Assembly: GCF_048771995.1 (NCBI RefSeq)
Contig: NC_133036.1
Coordinates: 21,083,501 to 21,147,500 of the forward strand
Reading direction: 5' to 3'
From: Taeniopygia guttata
Taxonomy: Eukaryota; Chordata; Aves; Passeriformes; Estrildidae
DNA length: 64,000 nucleotides
Shown: one piece after another, positions 48,256 to 61,435 of the stretch
How the letters are laid out: each line of letters begins with the position of its first letter
Numbering within the stretch: position 1 is the first letter of the stretch
The notes under the pieces: generated by a model
Databases searched by the model: none
What the model saw: only the letters and a program-made list of their open reading frames with translations
Told to the model about the DNA's origin: nothing
Position numbers and translations under genes: made by a program

Positions 48256-51200
48256 CCAAATACTTCAGGAATGTTTCAGAATGCCAAGCCAAGGCTGTCT
48301 TTTCAGTTTCTCTTTTGCAACTTCACTTCCTCGCCATCACCCATGTCTAGGAATAACTGGCTGATATCCCACACCTGCCATCCAGAGAGGAATGAGTAGG
48401 ACATGAAGGATTATCATTAAGTTCTCACCATAAAGTCAATAGCCTAAGCCTTGAGCAAGGTCAGAGTTGTTGCTGGTAGATTTATGATTTAATCCAGATG
48501 AAATAATAGTTTTCTGAGGCTGAGAGAAATTATGGAACATCATTAAAGCTGCCATCATGGACAAATTTTGCAATGAAAGCTGAGTGCTTGATGGATGACG
48601 CCGTGTGCTTAAGTGCAGTGTCTGATTTAGAGTTCAAACCTTTTGTAGTACACTCCATGAAGATAAAATATTTAATGACACGGTGTTTTGGGGTCTATAT
48701 TTTTGACAATATGTTTCATGCCTCATTTGACGCCAAAGTAATGAGATTTTAGTCCGTGTTCAAAAGCTGACTTCCCATTTTTCATGGCAAAACCCTAAAT
48801 GGGTTATTTTTCTACAGTAGTGTACTGCTAGTTCATTGAAACCCTGAAGTATGTATGGACCTTGAGGCAGACAAAGCGTAAAACATTGACTTCACAACAC
48901 AGAGAAAGACAAGAAGCAAAAACTCTGATCAATGATTGAAGATGCCCATTGGTTCCAAGGATATGGTGTCTCATTTATAGTTTTTCCAAAATATCAAGGT
49001 GGACTGATACACTGATAGAAATCTTACCAGAAAACAACTTCTTGCATATCCAGGTATAAAAATATAGATCATGGAACATTTGTTAAGTGTTAGATTATTT
49101 TTCTCTCCCAAATCTAGTTCTGCTTTTCCTTAGACACATGGGAAAATGTGTATTGTGAAACAACCCAGAAAGCATTGCATGAAGCATTGATGATAATTTC
49201 CCTCCTTTTTCATAGAATAAATTATACCTCAAACAATTATTTCTCTGAGTATTGAAATCGATATATTTCAATATGTCTACACATATGTTCTGTCAAAAGA
49301 CTCAACAGTCTTTTTTATTTGAAAACATGAAAGATAGGGGATTTTCTGACACTTTTACAGCTCTTACCATGCAAAGTCTAACATGATCTTTTACAATGCA
49401 CACATACAGTCCTACAACAAAATTCTTAATATAAAGATAGGAGGAAAGTGAACACAGTGGGACAAAAAAACAGGAAGACTGGAATGGCCTCTAATCCACC
49501 TGATCTGCCTTCAAGTGCTTAACAAGGAGTTTGCCCACACTGTAATCAACTGTACCAACAGTACCAACAGTTTAAATTTCTAATTTGAACAGGTAGGGAG
49601 TGAAATACTAAGTGGACTACAAACATGAAAGAACAAGTTAAAAATCTAGTTTTGTGCTGTAGTCACGCCAGCCATTACTGAATAACCTGACTTAAAGCTG
49701 CACCTTAACCACTTACAGAGCCAGGAAAAGCATTAGAGATGCAAGAGATTTATGAGATGCTTTTAAAAATATATGTAAAAGTAATAACAATTGATTGCAT
49801 GAGCTGCTTTTTGTGCATTATGGACTATAAAACAATATTAGAAAAAAAGGAACTACCTGGTTTCAAAAGGAAGGTGTGAGCACTGTGGAAAGCTCTGACA
49901 CTTCAAGAAGAGGCTACCAATCACTAATCATTGTTAAGAAAGGCTAAATACTGTAAGTTCAAATAAATTAGCAGCCAACAACTGTAAAAAATAATTAATA
50001 TAAATTTAAGGAAAGTTTTAGCGGCAGATCCAGTGTGTCTGCTTCCTCAACCTGCATTTCTATGGGCAAACCTCAGGCACAGATAAGATCATATGTCACA
50101 ACCTTACTATTACAGGGCTTGCAACACACAACATCTAAGCATGACTGTTGCACCCCAATTTGAACCCATTCCAGCACTGGGTGTGATAAATCCCCTGCAT
50201 TAGAAGGACTCTACGTTTACAAAGACTAAAATCACAACCTGATTTGAGGACACACCACATTGACATTGATTTTGGAGGCTAAAAGCTTATTCTAGAACAT
50301 TCCCTTCTGCACAGCTGTGCAGGAAAAACATGGTATTGCTTTCTTCGGACTATTCAGGATATAAGGGTGTGCAGCACTCTAGCACAAAGCAAGAGAGAAA
50401 ACTAGAATTAACAACCAAACTGGCACCTGAGCTACAGCTGAACGTTGTGGAATTATATTTGTAACATGTTCCCTATTCTCTCCTCGTTCAATGATAGGCA
50501 CCATTCCCCCATATCCTGCTGCAGAAGTGCACTGTAAGCTGGGAATAGGGGTAGGATCCTAGAGTGGCTGAGAATAGCACAGAATAAGACTGTGCAGCTG
50601 TCTAGTCTCTCCCAGCTATTCTGGTATAACTCATGCCCATCTGCTCCCTTTCATGCTGCAGTCCAGAGGGAAGCAGATGGGACCTACTCTGTTCTCTTCT
50701 TCTGAAACTCATATTCATTACAACCTAATTTTTAAAATGACAGTCTTGCAGTCAGCAATGCTGCTCAACCAATTCTTTTCCTTTCTATAGAGGGAAAAAT
50801 AAACTTTAAAATAATAGGCTGTGCCCGTAAGGGTCAAAACATTAAAGAGCCACTAACAAGTGAACCATCTTCTCATCCCTGGAAGCAATCTTGTTTCCTT
50901 CCCAAGCCTGGGACTGGATCTGAGCATGACTCCCTAACATGTGGTGTGGCTGATGCTCCTCTGATATTTTTCAGCAAATATAAAGGAGTGAATGTTTTTG
51001 CTACTGTGTAAGGAGCTACTACTTGTTGCACTGGCTGCCAGATCACCAGCTCTGATCCTTCCCCACATTCTGCCCTCAAGAAAGCACTGTCTCAAACACT
51101 TGGCTATTTCACCAGGACTTGCGTTTAATAGGACTTTAATGTTTTACTTTTCCAACATCATTAAAAGACTCTGCAGGAAAATCAGTGGATGGAGAAATAA

Positions 51201-51296
51201 TGGTGTTTTCTGCTTGTGGGTGTGAGTCTAGACTTGTTCTTTAAATGACATTCCATGACAATTTTCTGCATGGTCTCAGTGTATAACATCCCCCTC
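48256..51296. other. Unique AT-rich DNA with a CpG-retaining stretch
   Basis: No repeat or exon recognised. Between about 48590 and 48900 several CpGs survive in otherwise AT-rich sequence (GATGACGCCGTG, GACACGGTG, TTTGACGCCAAAG, AGTCCGTG, AAAGCGTAAA), which could mark a constrained non-coding element. Confidence 0.45.
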
Positions 51297-52028
51297 TGTC
51301 TTGGTTTGAAAAGACACGAATCTGCTAAGGAAGGCAGGAGCTGCTCTTGAAATGGAAAATGTAAACTCCCCCCCTCTGAAGTGCTATGATTTTTGAAGTA
51401 TTATTATAATTTTGAATTATATTACAATAATTTGAAAGGGGCTCTCAGACAAAGATATGGGAGTAAGAATAACAGTTCTTTATAAGGAAAAAATAAAAAG
51501 AAAAAATTTTTAAAAGTCAGTAATACAAAACACTGACAGAGTCAGAATCTGACTTTACACCCTGTGTGTCAGGGTGCTGACAGCAGTCTGATTAAATGAT
51601 GGCTGCAGTCCTCCTGGAGTGACAGATGTCGTTCTGTTGAAACAATGAGCTTGTAGCAAGGATATAGTTTTCCTCTGAAGGTCCAGCGATGGTATAGATG
51701 GGCCTAGTCTTTTTCTGGGAATCCAGTGCAAAAGGCTGCTCTGGTGTTCCAAATCTCAGATTATATCCAGGTAGGAATGCTTGGCTTCTCCCCCTGAGTG
51801 GAGCATCTCCCAATGGGATGATGTACTTTTATCAGTCATACAGTGAGACTCACTGGCCCATTGACAAAGAGATCTCTTGGAGGAAGGATGGATCATGTAA
51901 GAGATAAAAAACCTGCCCCACCTGGATTTAACAGGTGGCCCAATTAACAGAAAATAACACTCCCACCTCTAACATATGGCAATAGACTATACACCCCTGC
52001 CCACATCTTGCATTTGCCACCTAAGACA
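51297..52028 (-). repeat. Solo LTR, family A long form (copy A3)
   Basis: A 732-bp element with perfect 6-bp terminal inverted repeats (TGTCTT at 51297, AAGACA at 52028). Flanks are CCCTC (51292-51296) and CCCTT (52029-52033), a 5-bp target duplication with one difference. It shares the extended end region (CTCAGACAAAGATATGGGAG complement) with A1 at 9059. Confidence 0.88.
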
Positions 52029-55000
52029 CCCTTCCTCTTTGTCCCAGAACTGAGCATACAGTGATGGTCTCCTGCCATTTCAATAACCAGTTTTGCACTC
52101 TATTTTTTATGTGGTTTCTTCTTTTGTCAGGCTAGAAAGAAGCTAATACCATTAGCTATTCTCTTCCTCCTGTGCTGCTACTCAACGAAATAATTTAGTA
52201 TTCAAATTTTTGCAAACAGAAAATACTCAAATCTGATGACTGCCACTATTTGTTGGAACATACCTGATCATAAGTATCTATGAAATGTTTTACTTTTAGT
52301 ATTTCCTTCTCTTATGCTGATAAGAGATATCAGCATAAGATATGTGGGAATGTGCTGATTCAGGCATAGGTAATTGCCCATTAAAATGTATTTGTTGGTC
52401 CTGTGATGGATCAGTTCAGGTTCTATCACTGTCCTGTGGCGCTTACATCTCAAGAAGCCAACACAACCTTCTCACTGATCATTCCTACCCAGGTCAACAT
52501 GAAATAAATGAAAGCAAATTATGATGGAAGAGACACATGACAGACAAATGTTCACCCTTCTCCTGTTACCTTGAGGGCGTAGCAGGGAATCTGTGGCTGT
52601 GAATGAACAAAATTTTTCTTCTGTGCTCATCCCTGTGTGACTGGAGAGCTATGGAACAGGAGATCAGGGCATAAATAGGTAACGTGGATAAACAGGGAGA
52701 AATGCTAGCAAGACAGTCAGAAGTGCAGCTGATTAGACAAGCTCCCATGACTTCCCTGTGCATTGTCTCAATCCAACCTACAGCCACGACATATTTTTCA
52801 CACTGCTGCATCTTAAGCATCATCCCTGCTGATTAATTCCTGTTGTCCTGACATATCTTCCTAGACTGATCGTTTTTAAGTGGGCAGAAAAACTAAAATA
52901 TTGAAGAAGTCCAGAGTGACACAATCCCAGAATCCTGCCCTTCATCTCTTTGCAATGGAATACAAAAGGACTTTGCAAATTATAGGTCTTCTCTTTTTCT
53001 TTCTTCTGCTTTTTTTTTTTTTCCTTATGAATTTGACCTCAGATTCAGAACATGTCTTTATGCCTTCTGGTAACCTTGGCCATTGTCTAGGGGTATGCAG
53101 AATCTTAAACTTTCTTCATTCCTCCAAGTGAGCTGTCAAAGGTTGCAGTCTGTTCCATATACATGAGGCACTGCATGTATGCTGATGAATCAGGCCCACA
53201 CAGCCCCACTCTTGCCAACAGGCAGCTGTGGTTATCACTTCCCTTTCACACTGCATAAGTAAATTATTTATTACAAGTTCAATTGTATTTTAAAATGCAA
53301 AATAATATATTAGTTGCCTAAACTTGTGATTCTAATTCAGTTGGGTTTTCTCCCTCTTTTTAACGTATTCAAATGTAAGGATTTGAAAAGAACATTGAGG
53401 AAGTGTTTAAAAATAAAGTCGTGATACAGCACATGGTTTGTTGCTGGAGTGGAAAGATCATAATTCAAAACATGTGATCATGCACCACATGAAATTAGAG
53501 CATATCTAATACATAACCATATTTTCTTTTATACAATATATTTAGCTTCTCAAATAAATGAGAAGAGTGTTCAGAGCTCCTGCAGAATCTCCTGCTCAAC
53601 TACACTATCAATTCTTCCATCCTCTCTCTTTCACTTCAGGGTTATAAATCTGTTTCTCTTTGAAGAAGTTGTATTAATATTTAATTGGAAAACTTCATAA
53701 CATTTTAGAAAAAGATTGCACCAAATACAGAGTGATGCCCAAGAGAGTAAACAGCAGGATTTGTGTTATGCAGTTTAACTGTGCATTTGCATTTCCTTCT
53801 TCACTGACCTAAAAAAATTGCTGTCATTCTCACAGTTTACAGGAAATGTGGTTTTGTCTAAGGAAATTAAACCCATGGAAAAGATCCATCCAAGTTCCCA
53901 TTTACCTTGGCCATTTTGGGATGGATGCCTATAATCTACAAACTTGTTTCCAAAGCATAAAATAAAAGCATAATTAACTAACTCTTGGCAATTTGGGATA
54001 CATTCCATTGCTAACAACCCATCCTTTTGATTTAATATCTCTTATTTTTTAACACCAGTGCACTATAACTCTGATATTCAAGGCATTCAAGTACTGAACA
54101 CTAAACCCTAGATTAACCTGAAATTATTTGATTTATACATTTTGACAGAGCAGTATCACAGAAAGTAAATAACTAAAAAGATGCTCTTTGAGATGAGAAA
54201 ATGTAAGGTCTATTCATGTGTAGCTTTTAATGTGTGGAATTCATGAATTGGACACATCTATGGTGCATAGAAGCAGAGGGACTATATTGCACTTATTAAT
54301 GTATTAAATTAAATCATTGATAAACCCAGCATTCAGAGTTTTGCTTTTACTTTAAAATCACATGATGTCAAGCATTACTTTTTTTAATAATTGGACAAAA
54401 AAATCTACTTATGTATCCAACTACTTGAATTCTAATGCTCACATTAACAATTTCATAAAATCAAACAAACATCTGTACACAGAATTTGCTTCTCAATTAA
54501 AATATCACATCAAACCAGTGACAGTTTTGTGTAACAAGTGAAGAGTCAATCTTTAACACCAAGCAATCACCTTCCCAGCCAAGACCATTTTTCTTGATTT
54601 TGCAATCACTCAGATGTCACTCCAGAATTAACATCTGTGTCTGTACAGTTTGAGATTTTGAAATACAAACCTTCCACTGATGACTCAAGTGAGATCCTGC
54701 TCCATATCCCACATGTGTACTTGTTCCAATTTCGAAAGTCCAAGCTGTATCTTTTCTCTCTAAAAGAACTCTGTATTTGAGACAAGTACAGAATATGTAA
54801 CACAGGCTCTGTACAGATCCACTTTGACCTAGGAGGAAGATTTTATCTTTTTATCTTAACATTTCTTATTCTCTGCAAAGTAACTGAACATGAAGTTTCA
54901 CTTTTGCATGTACAAATTTCTCTCTCAGAACAGAGGAGAGTGAGAGAATAAATTCATCCCCTGCAATTCTCTTTGTTCAGCATTTTTGCAATACTGTCCA

Positions 55001-55169
55001 ATATAAATTGCCTTGTAATTTTTTTGCCATTTTTTGGTGTAGAGTGATGCTTTAAGATTTTAGCCTTTATATTTTTCAAATCCTTTCATGCATTAGTGCA
55101 AAACTCTAAACTTCATATAAAGTGTTAGCTACTGTTTACACATTTTGGTCAGACAAAACAATCACTCTA
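52029..55169. other. Unique AT-rich DNA
   Basis: No repeat or coding exon recognised; T run at about 53010-53021. Confidence 0.45.
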
Positions 55170-55445
55170 GGCCTGAAACTCACGGACACGCTACAGCCTC
55201 AGGCTGAAAAGTATAAACAAAAGTGAATTGGAGGGGAGCAAACTGGGGGAATATGAATTCATTACCTGAAGCTGTAATTGGAGGATTAACTCCTGATATG
55301 TAAATAGACCAAACATATCTGTCTGAAAAACTCGTGACCATCGTCCATCTTGGGTGTAGCCCCTTAACGTACCTGAAGGCTCTTCATTAAATATATCTGC
55401 TTTTATCCTTTTAACTTTGTCTGGCCTCTGTTTCTAGGTAAACCT
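55170..55445 (+). repeat. LTR-like fragment (family M)
   Basis: It contains TGAAACTCACGGACACGC, AAGTATAAACAAAAGTG, TCCATCTTGGGTGTAGCCCC and ATTAAA at 55386-55391 followed by TTAACTTTGTCTGGCCTCTG. I recognise this as an avian LTR type seen at transcript 3' ends. Both boundaries are approximate and no target duplication was found. Confidence 0.5.
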
Positions 55446-55750
55446 GAAAAAGGCATAATTTCACCCTTGTACTGCAAAAGCCTTTAGATTTACTGAGCAC
55501 ACACTATTTTGAAACTCAAACTCTACTATAACAGTAGATATACTTCACATGGAACTGAATTCAAGGATGTAAAATCGTCCTGCAAACCAACATTCTTTCA
55601 AGTTGGTCAAGGCATTAAAAAATACAATAATGACATTTCAAAGACTATGGAGACTATGGCTTCAGTTGTTTTGTCTTTTTTTTTTTTTTTTTTTAATTTC
55701 TCCAACTACAATACAGGGGTTTGCAGAATACCTTAGAATTAAGATACTTT

Positions 55751-56385
55751 TATGAAAAATGCATATTTTATTATTGGCTTTTCACAAATATTAAATTGAA
55801 TACTATATGTATTATGGAGTGTTATTTTGTAACACTGTATTAATCCTTTTTAAGTAGTGTGTTAAATATAGTTTTAAGTTACAACATAATGTTAAAATCG
55901 AAACAATGCAATGTAAGATATTTTTTGCTAGCTCAAGAAAGATATAAGATAATCAGGAAACTTTTCACACAGAGATAACAGCAACAGGAAACCTAAAGAG
56001 TTACTTCCTCCTTATCAGAAAAGACAAACATTCTTCCACCTTCTCTCCATCTTTATGGAACCACCAGGATTAAGGGGAAGAAGTTGACAAAAACCAGAAA
56101 AAGTCTTAATTTGCAAGGAATTTATGCATCATGTATGATATATATGAATATGCAACAGGCTATTGCTTTTAAGGGTTATTCCTTTCTTCACGAGGCATGT
56201 TTTTGGCAGCTTAGTGCCCAAAAACATCCAGATGTCCATAATTCTTTGCTTTTTATGGTCTTGTAGTGGCCTAATCCTCATTGTCCAAATTTTTATTACT
56301 CTAATTTTATTACTATTTTTATAACTATTTGATTACTTATAAACTTTTAGAATTTTAAAAAAACAAGTGATTGGCCTTTTTCACA
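55751..56385 (+). repeat. Solo LTR (family B, copy B2)
   Basis: A 635-bp element homologous end to end with B1 at 30732. It runs from TATGAAAAATGCATATTTTA (first TGT mutated) to GGCCTTTTTCACA. CTTT at 55747-55750 and 56386-56389 is a 4-bp target duplication, matching the 4-bp size at B1. Confidence 0.87.
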
Positions 56386-56946
56386 CTTTTAAAGAAAAAA
56401 AAGGTCCAACCTTCCAAAATGTAGTCAAAGCACTAACTTTTATGATAGTATAATTTCTTGCTGAGTCTTTGCTTTCTCCTTTGTTTTTATGTCTCTTTCT
56501 AAAAGTTATTTTTCCTATTCCTTTATTAATTTTTCTATTTTCTTCCCTTAGCAGCAATCAAAAATGTTGTGAAATTGTGTTGTTGCAAACTAACTGTAAC
56601 TGGTATGAAGGAAGAGAGATTTTCTGTGTTTACAGAGCAGCAATTGATAAAAGACTGTTAGAAAGCAGAAAAAATTTTGCTTTGTCTAGTTCCTGGTTTT
56701 GAACTGCTCTAAATTTTGCTCCTTTGTCATGTAAGTTACATTAATGTACAAGTCGTTTCTGAATTTGGACTGTCATTTTCTTCCATTATCTTCGTTTAAA
56801 GGCTCAAATAAATCAGAGGGTGAACCTGTCCTCCCACAGTTTCCAGGATTTGGATTCTGTAATTCAAGTTGCTTCACTGGCACACTCCAGAATTGTGTTC
56901 TTGCTGCTACTGAAATTCATCACTGGTGTTTTTACAGTTGTTTGAT
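56386..56946. other. Unique AT-rich DNA
   Basis: Nothing recognised. Confidence 0.45.
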
Positions 56947-57860
56947 GTAAAAGTTAGATTTTCTGTGATAGTTAGTTACAATGCTTTCACCCAGGTACCC
57001 CATTTTGTTCTCCTAATGGTTTGTTCCTGACTTGGTTACACATAGTTTTCCCACCACTTGTCTGTCCATCACTATGTCAATCTCCCTGTTCCTCCCCTTG
57101 TTCCCCTACATGCTTCTGTCAATCCCAGTTGCACTTCCCACTACCCATGTCAATCAGTTTCCCCACCCCTAATTTTCCAGAATGTTCCCTGCTAAGTGTC
57201 CCCTCCTTGCTGGAGGATTGGTTTATAAGGCTTCTTCCCTCCCCTGTGTCAACCCCATTGGTTGTGTTAAGTGGTATACTCCTCCCCTGAGATTCCCTCA
57301 TTGGAATATCAATTGTAAGCTGTATCCGCCCCTTTTACCCTCCCCTCTTTAAAAGTTGTCCTGATTTGAAAAGCAAAACCAGTGAGATGCTCTAAGTCAG
57401 AAATACAATTTATTAGGAAAAAGGGAATAAAGAACCAAATACATAAAATAGCACAAAAGAAGAACCACTGACAGAGTTAGAGATAGAACCTGACACTTGC
57501 TGGCTAGGGTGGTGGTAGCAGATATGGTTCTGTCCAAGCAGTGGTCCTGTAGACTGATGTAGTTTCCCTCTGGAGGTCCAGTGTAGAGAAGGTCTCAGCT
57601 GTTCCTTTTGGAAGAGGGGATCTTATCAGTCATGTGGCTAAAAGAACAGGTCTTCCTGGAGGGACTTATCTTTGAGTCACAAGATAAGGAAAGAAAGGGA
57701 TTGCAGCTCGAGGTGGTAATGGAATACACCCCAATATTATAACCTAGGACAAAAGTGCTGTTCTCCCCTCAGTTACTTGTCACTCTCCTCTGACCCTCTT
57801 CAGGAATAAATCTCCTTGAAGACTCAGAGAAGTGATTCTTCTCTCCTTTCTTTGCCTTGG
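56947..57860 (+). repeat. LTR (family E, copy E2), interrupted by LTR A4
   Basis: The left part (56947-57356) matches E1 up to CTTTAAAAGT. The match resumes after the A4 insert at 57752 (one AAAGT copy, then GCTGTTCTC), with AATAAA at 57805-57810 and CTCAGAGAAG/TCCTTTCTTTGCC as in E1 (11566-11640). Removing A4 and one target copy gives a continuous E-type LTR. Confidence 0.72.
57357..57751 (-). repeat. Solo LTR, family A (copy A4), nested in LTR E2
   Basis: A 395-bp copy with perfect 6-bp terminal inverted repeats (TGTCCT and AGGACA). The exact 5-bp target duplication AAAGT is at 57352-57356 and 57752-57756. It is shorter than the other A copies, by internal deletion. Confidence 0.92.
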
Positions 57861-57984
57861 CTTCTCATGTGTTACTCCTGCAGTGCTACCCATGCCACAG
57901 CAAACACTGCTGTCCACCACAGTCTTGGAAGCGACTCGGAGGCAGCCACTCTCATGGATACCTTCCGACATGCTAGCCAGCATC

Positions 57985-58160
57985 TCTACATCCCATCACC
58001 ACAGAGAGGAACCACAGTGCTGCAGTCCCCTCAGAACCTCTGTGACCTCCTCTGGACTCACTCCTACAGTTCCATGGGGTTTTTTTTTATGTTGGGGCAC
58101 CAGAACTGTTCACAGTGTTTGAAGTGGGGACTCAGGAAAGCAAAGAAAAGGCGGAGAATC
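57985..58160 (-). mobile_element. Old CR1 LINE internal fragment
   Basis: The complement matches the CR1 region around a GAACAGTTCTGGTGCCCCA-type block and GAGTGAGTCCAGAGGAGGTC. It has no tail and is diverged, so it is older than the other copies. Confidence 0.68.
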
Positions 58161-60114
58161 TCCTCCCTCACCTGAGGGAGCCAGCTCACGCTGGCCATGC
58201 TGAGTCTTTCCTAATCAGGTATTTGGAAGTCTGACTCTTTCCTCACACAAATGAAGGTATTTCACTTTTGCTGTCAATGACTTCATTGCAGCTGAGCCAT
58301 CAGAATATGTGAAAAATGTAATTTATGAACTGGATCTCCCCTTTTACACACATTTGCCTTATCCTCATTTATGCTTTGTGGATTAGGAGATTATCTTTTC
58401 TCAAAGAACATAGAATACAAAATTGTAGGTCTAGACATGAAAAGATTGATGACAAAAGCGCAAAAGAAAAGAAATTTTTATTTAATGTTGCTTTCTTTTT
58501 CCTGGCTTATAGGTTTCTTCGGGGTTTTTTTTGTTTTTTTTTTTTTAATCACTCCTAATTAGGATGAGCTTTTGTATACTGCCAAAATGAAATTCAACTT
58601 TGCTTTGTTATGGAAACAATGAAAAATAAAAGTGTGTTTATTGAGAAGATGCTCCTGGAATTAGCTGGTCACTGATAGCTGAAATTAAAGAAAATTCTCG
58701 GTAGTTTTCTGACTTTTCCCAAAGTCACTAACATTGCTGAACAACCAGACAGCTGACTGAGATGTCCCTAACAAGCACAATTCCAGTACTTTGCTACTCT
58801 GCTTGTCAGAAATCAACACCTGTGCACAAAGAATCAGCCTTTTGAGATTAAAATCTTTTCTCTTGGAAAATCTCCAACCAGTCCTACTGATAACAGTTTT
58901 AAGAGCAGAGCACAATTTCCCTGTACAGCTGTCAGAATACAGGTTTTATTCTAATAGTTCAACAGGCAATTTTTCCAAGGGCCCAACTGAAAAAACACAG
59001 AATTCATGTTTTGTGTGAGAGACCATGCTGTACATATCTGATAAAAATTCTGTAAGTCCTGATCAGATGTTATCCCAAACATGAATATAATGCTGAAATT
59101 TCAGAGTCATAAAAATGAATTCATGTTCCTGACATTCCCCTGAAAATCTGAATTCTGCCTGAAGCCAAGGATGTTTGGCTTAGTTAGGGTGGATGGATGT
59201 TCCAGATCATATTCAAAAGAAGGAAAAAGTAAGATGCACAGTGTATGAAGACATCATATTTTTTAAAAACTATTTTCTTATCTTAGAATTCCACCTGAAT
59301 ACACCAAACTTCAGAGGAATTTGGGAAAGCTCCAGAGAAAAAGCATCTCTGACCACTCATCTGAAGTGACAATGCTGTTGCAGCATTGCTGCTACTTCTC
59401 ACAGTTAGGAGCAATTTTAGTTTTGCAAGCAATGCAAAACAATTTGAACCAAATTTTATGCAAATGCCTCACACAATATAGCAAATTATAGGCAAGACAC
59501 TACTAACATCAGATCAAAGAATTATCTGAATTGCAACTAATGTGAATCACCATTCAGTGTTGGTTTATGCCTTTTACTATCAGTCTTTAGTAAATTACTA
59601 AAAAAGTTGGAAAGACTATTCTGTTCACCATTTCCATTGTTATTTACTGTTCAGTAACTCTTAACAGAATTTCTCCTACATTTAAAACATGAAGATAGAA
59701 ACAAAAATTCAGACCAAAACACTTTAAATTCTGAAAAATAAATAAGGACTCTATGAAGAGCAGTACAGTATTGAGAAGGGCAAGAAAAGAGTAGAGAGAA
59801 TGAAGAGGAAAATAGGAATGACATTTTCAGTGATGGAGATAATACAGGAGGTGTTGTAATAGCATAGGGCTCCATCCTGTCAGTACGAATCATTTACTCT
59901 GATCCGTATGTTACACCAGAAAAAAATTAAGATTAATTACAGCATGCTCCTTCCATTTGGAGGGTCTGAATAGACACTCAAAACACTCAAGACACTCAAA
60001 CTTTGTTTATTGGTTTATGAAATCACAAAATCCCTTTACTGGCATTATAGACTCATAGCTCACAGCTGCCTATTATTTATTCTGAGCATAATCTCACTAA
60101 TTTCAGGAATTCAT
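58161..60114. other. Unique AT-rich DNA
   Basis: No gene or repeat recognised; T-rich run at about 58525-58548. Confidence 0.45.
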
Positions 60115-60627
60115 TGTCCAAGATTGAAGCACCAAGATGTTTCCTATTACCATCCGAGTAGCAGTTGCCTCTGGGCAGCTTTCCTTATCTCCTGTTAATA
60201 GGCTCATCAATGTCTTGCCACATGACTCAGAGATAACACTCTCCAGGAGCCAGTTCTGTTTAACAAGTGATTAAGGACACACCTCGTGACTCAGAATAAC
60301 ATCAGCCCATTGTAAGATGCTCCGTCCAGGGGGAGGAGCTAGGCATCCCCACCTGGATAAATCCGGGGATTTCTAGACAGAGAGGCAGCCTTTCCATAGG
60401 TTTCTGAGAAGACACAGCAACCACATCTGCCATTCCAAGAGGACCGCAGCCACTCCAATTTGGACTGCTACCAGCACGCTGGCCAAAGGGGTGTCAGGTT
60501 GTATTCTGACTTTGTCAGTGGTCTTCCTTTTGTATCATTGCATGTATTATTGTCTTTTTTCCCTTTTCGCAGTAAATTGTATTTCTGACTTGGAGTCTCT
60601 CACTGGTTTTGCTTTCAAACCAGAACA
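60115..60627 (+). repeat. Solo LTR, family A short form (copy A5)
   Basis: Starts TGTCCAAGATTGAAGC, ends CTTTCAAACCAGAACA; about 513 bp. It is homologous to A2 and A6. The flanks (TTCAT and TATGT) do not match, so either a border is slightly off or the copy has been rearranged. Confidence 0.82.
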
Positions 60628-61156
60628 TATGTGAAAGGTTCCCTATGAGACAAAACTCAGTACAAAAAATAAAAACAAAAAAAAAAAAACAACAAAAAAA
60701 ACCACCTCAAGGCCTTGAGTGATTTATTTCACAAAATGATTTTTAAAATAAGAAAGTCACTGTTTCTAGTCTTGGTTTTGTTCAAACTGTAATAGAGCCA
60801 AAGCATGAATAGTTAATAGCAGTTCTCTAAATATTTGGGCTCCTAGAAACTGAACAAGAATAAATACCCCACATATATATGGTCATCCCAAAAAGATCCA
60901 AGATCCAAAAGTCCTTTAAGAAAATTATGGTTTAAATTCCTCATGAGAAACATAGCCTTTAAGGAAACACATGCTAAAATGTTTTAGAAATAATGACATA
61001 AATAAGATCATTATTCCTAGTGGTAATCTGTTTGGTCAGTGTTAATACATTTGTAGCTAATTACTTTTATTTTTAAAAATGCTTTTATACAACTCACAAA
61101 ATTAAAAACATTCATTTGTTTTGTATGTTCTTTGCTTTATAACGTTTTTTGGCAAG
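60628..61156. other. Unique DNA with an A-rich simple repeat
   Basis: An A-rich stretch with AAC interruptions lies at about 60664-60702; otherwise nothing recognised. Confidence 0.45.
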
Positions 61157-61435
61157 TATGTGCAGGGAGGGCAAAGCAGGGCCCAGGCCCCAGAGCCACA
61201 GGCAGGGCCTGAGCCCAGGAACTGCCCCTGCCCAGGAGGCAGAACTCCTGCCCTGGGCAGTGCCAGCCCTGAGCAGATGGAGCAGAGAAGCTGTGGAGTC
61301 TCCTCCCTGGGGATATTGCAGAGCCACACAGACACACTGCTGGGCTCTGTGCTCTGGGATGGCCCTGCTGAAGCAGGGAGGTGGCACCAGAGCAGCCCCT
61401 CCAGCCTGACCCATCCTGGGATTCTTCACAGCAGA
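61157..61435 (+). mobile_element. CR1 LINE 3' fragment
   Basis: Forward CR1-type sequence: TGTGGAGTCTCCTCCCTGGG, GATATTGCAGAGCCACACAG, CCTGCTGAAGCAGGGAGG, CCAGCCTGACCCATCCTGG, ending in GGGATTCTT. The overlapping long frames on both strands belong to the repeat. Confidence 0.8.

Noticed and set aside
47743..48399. Plus-strand 218-codon open frame
   Set aside because: It is antisense to a CR1 copy; the open frame follows from low AT content.
57780..58175. Exon-like frame at 57816-58175
   Set aside because: It spans the end of LTR E2 and an old CR1 fragment, both recognised by homology within the window or to the CR1 family.
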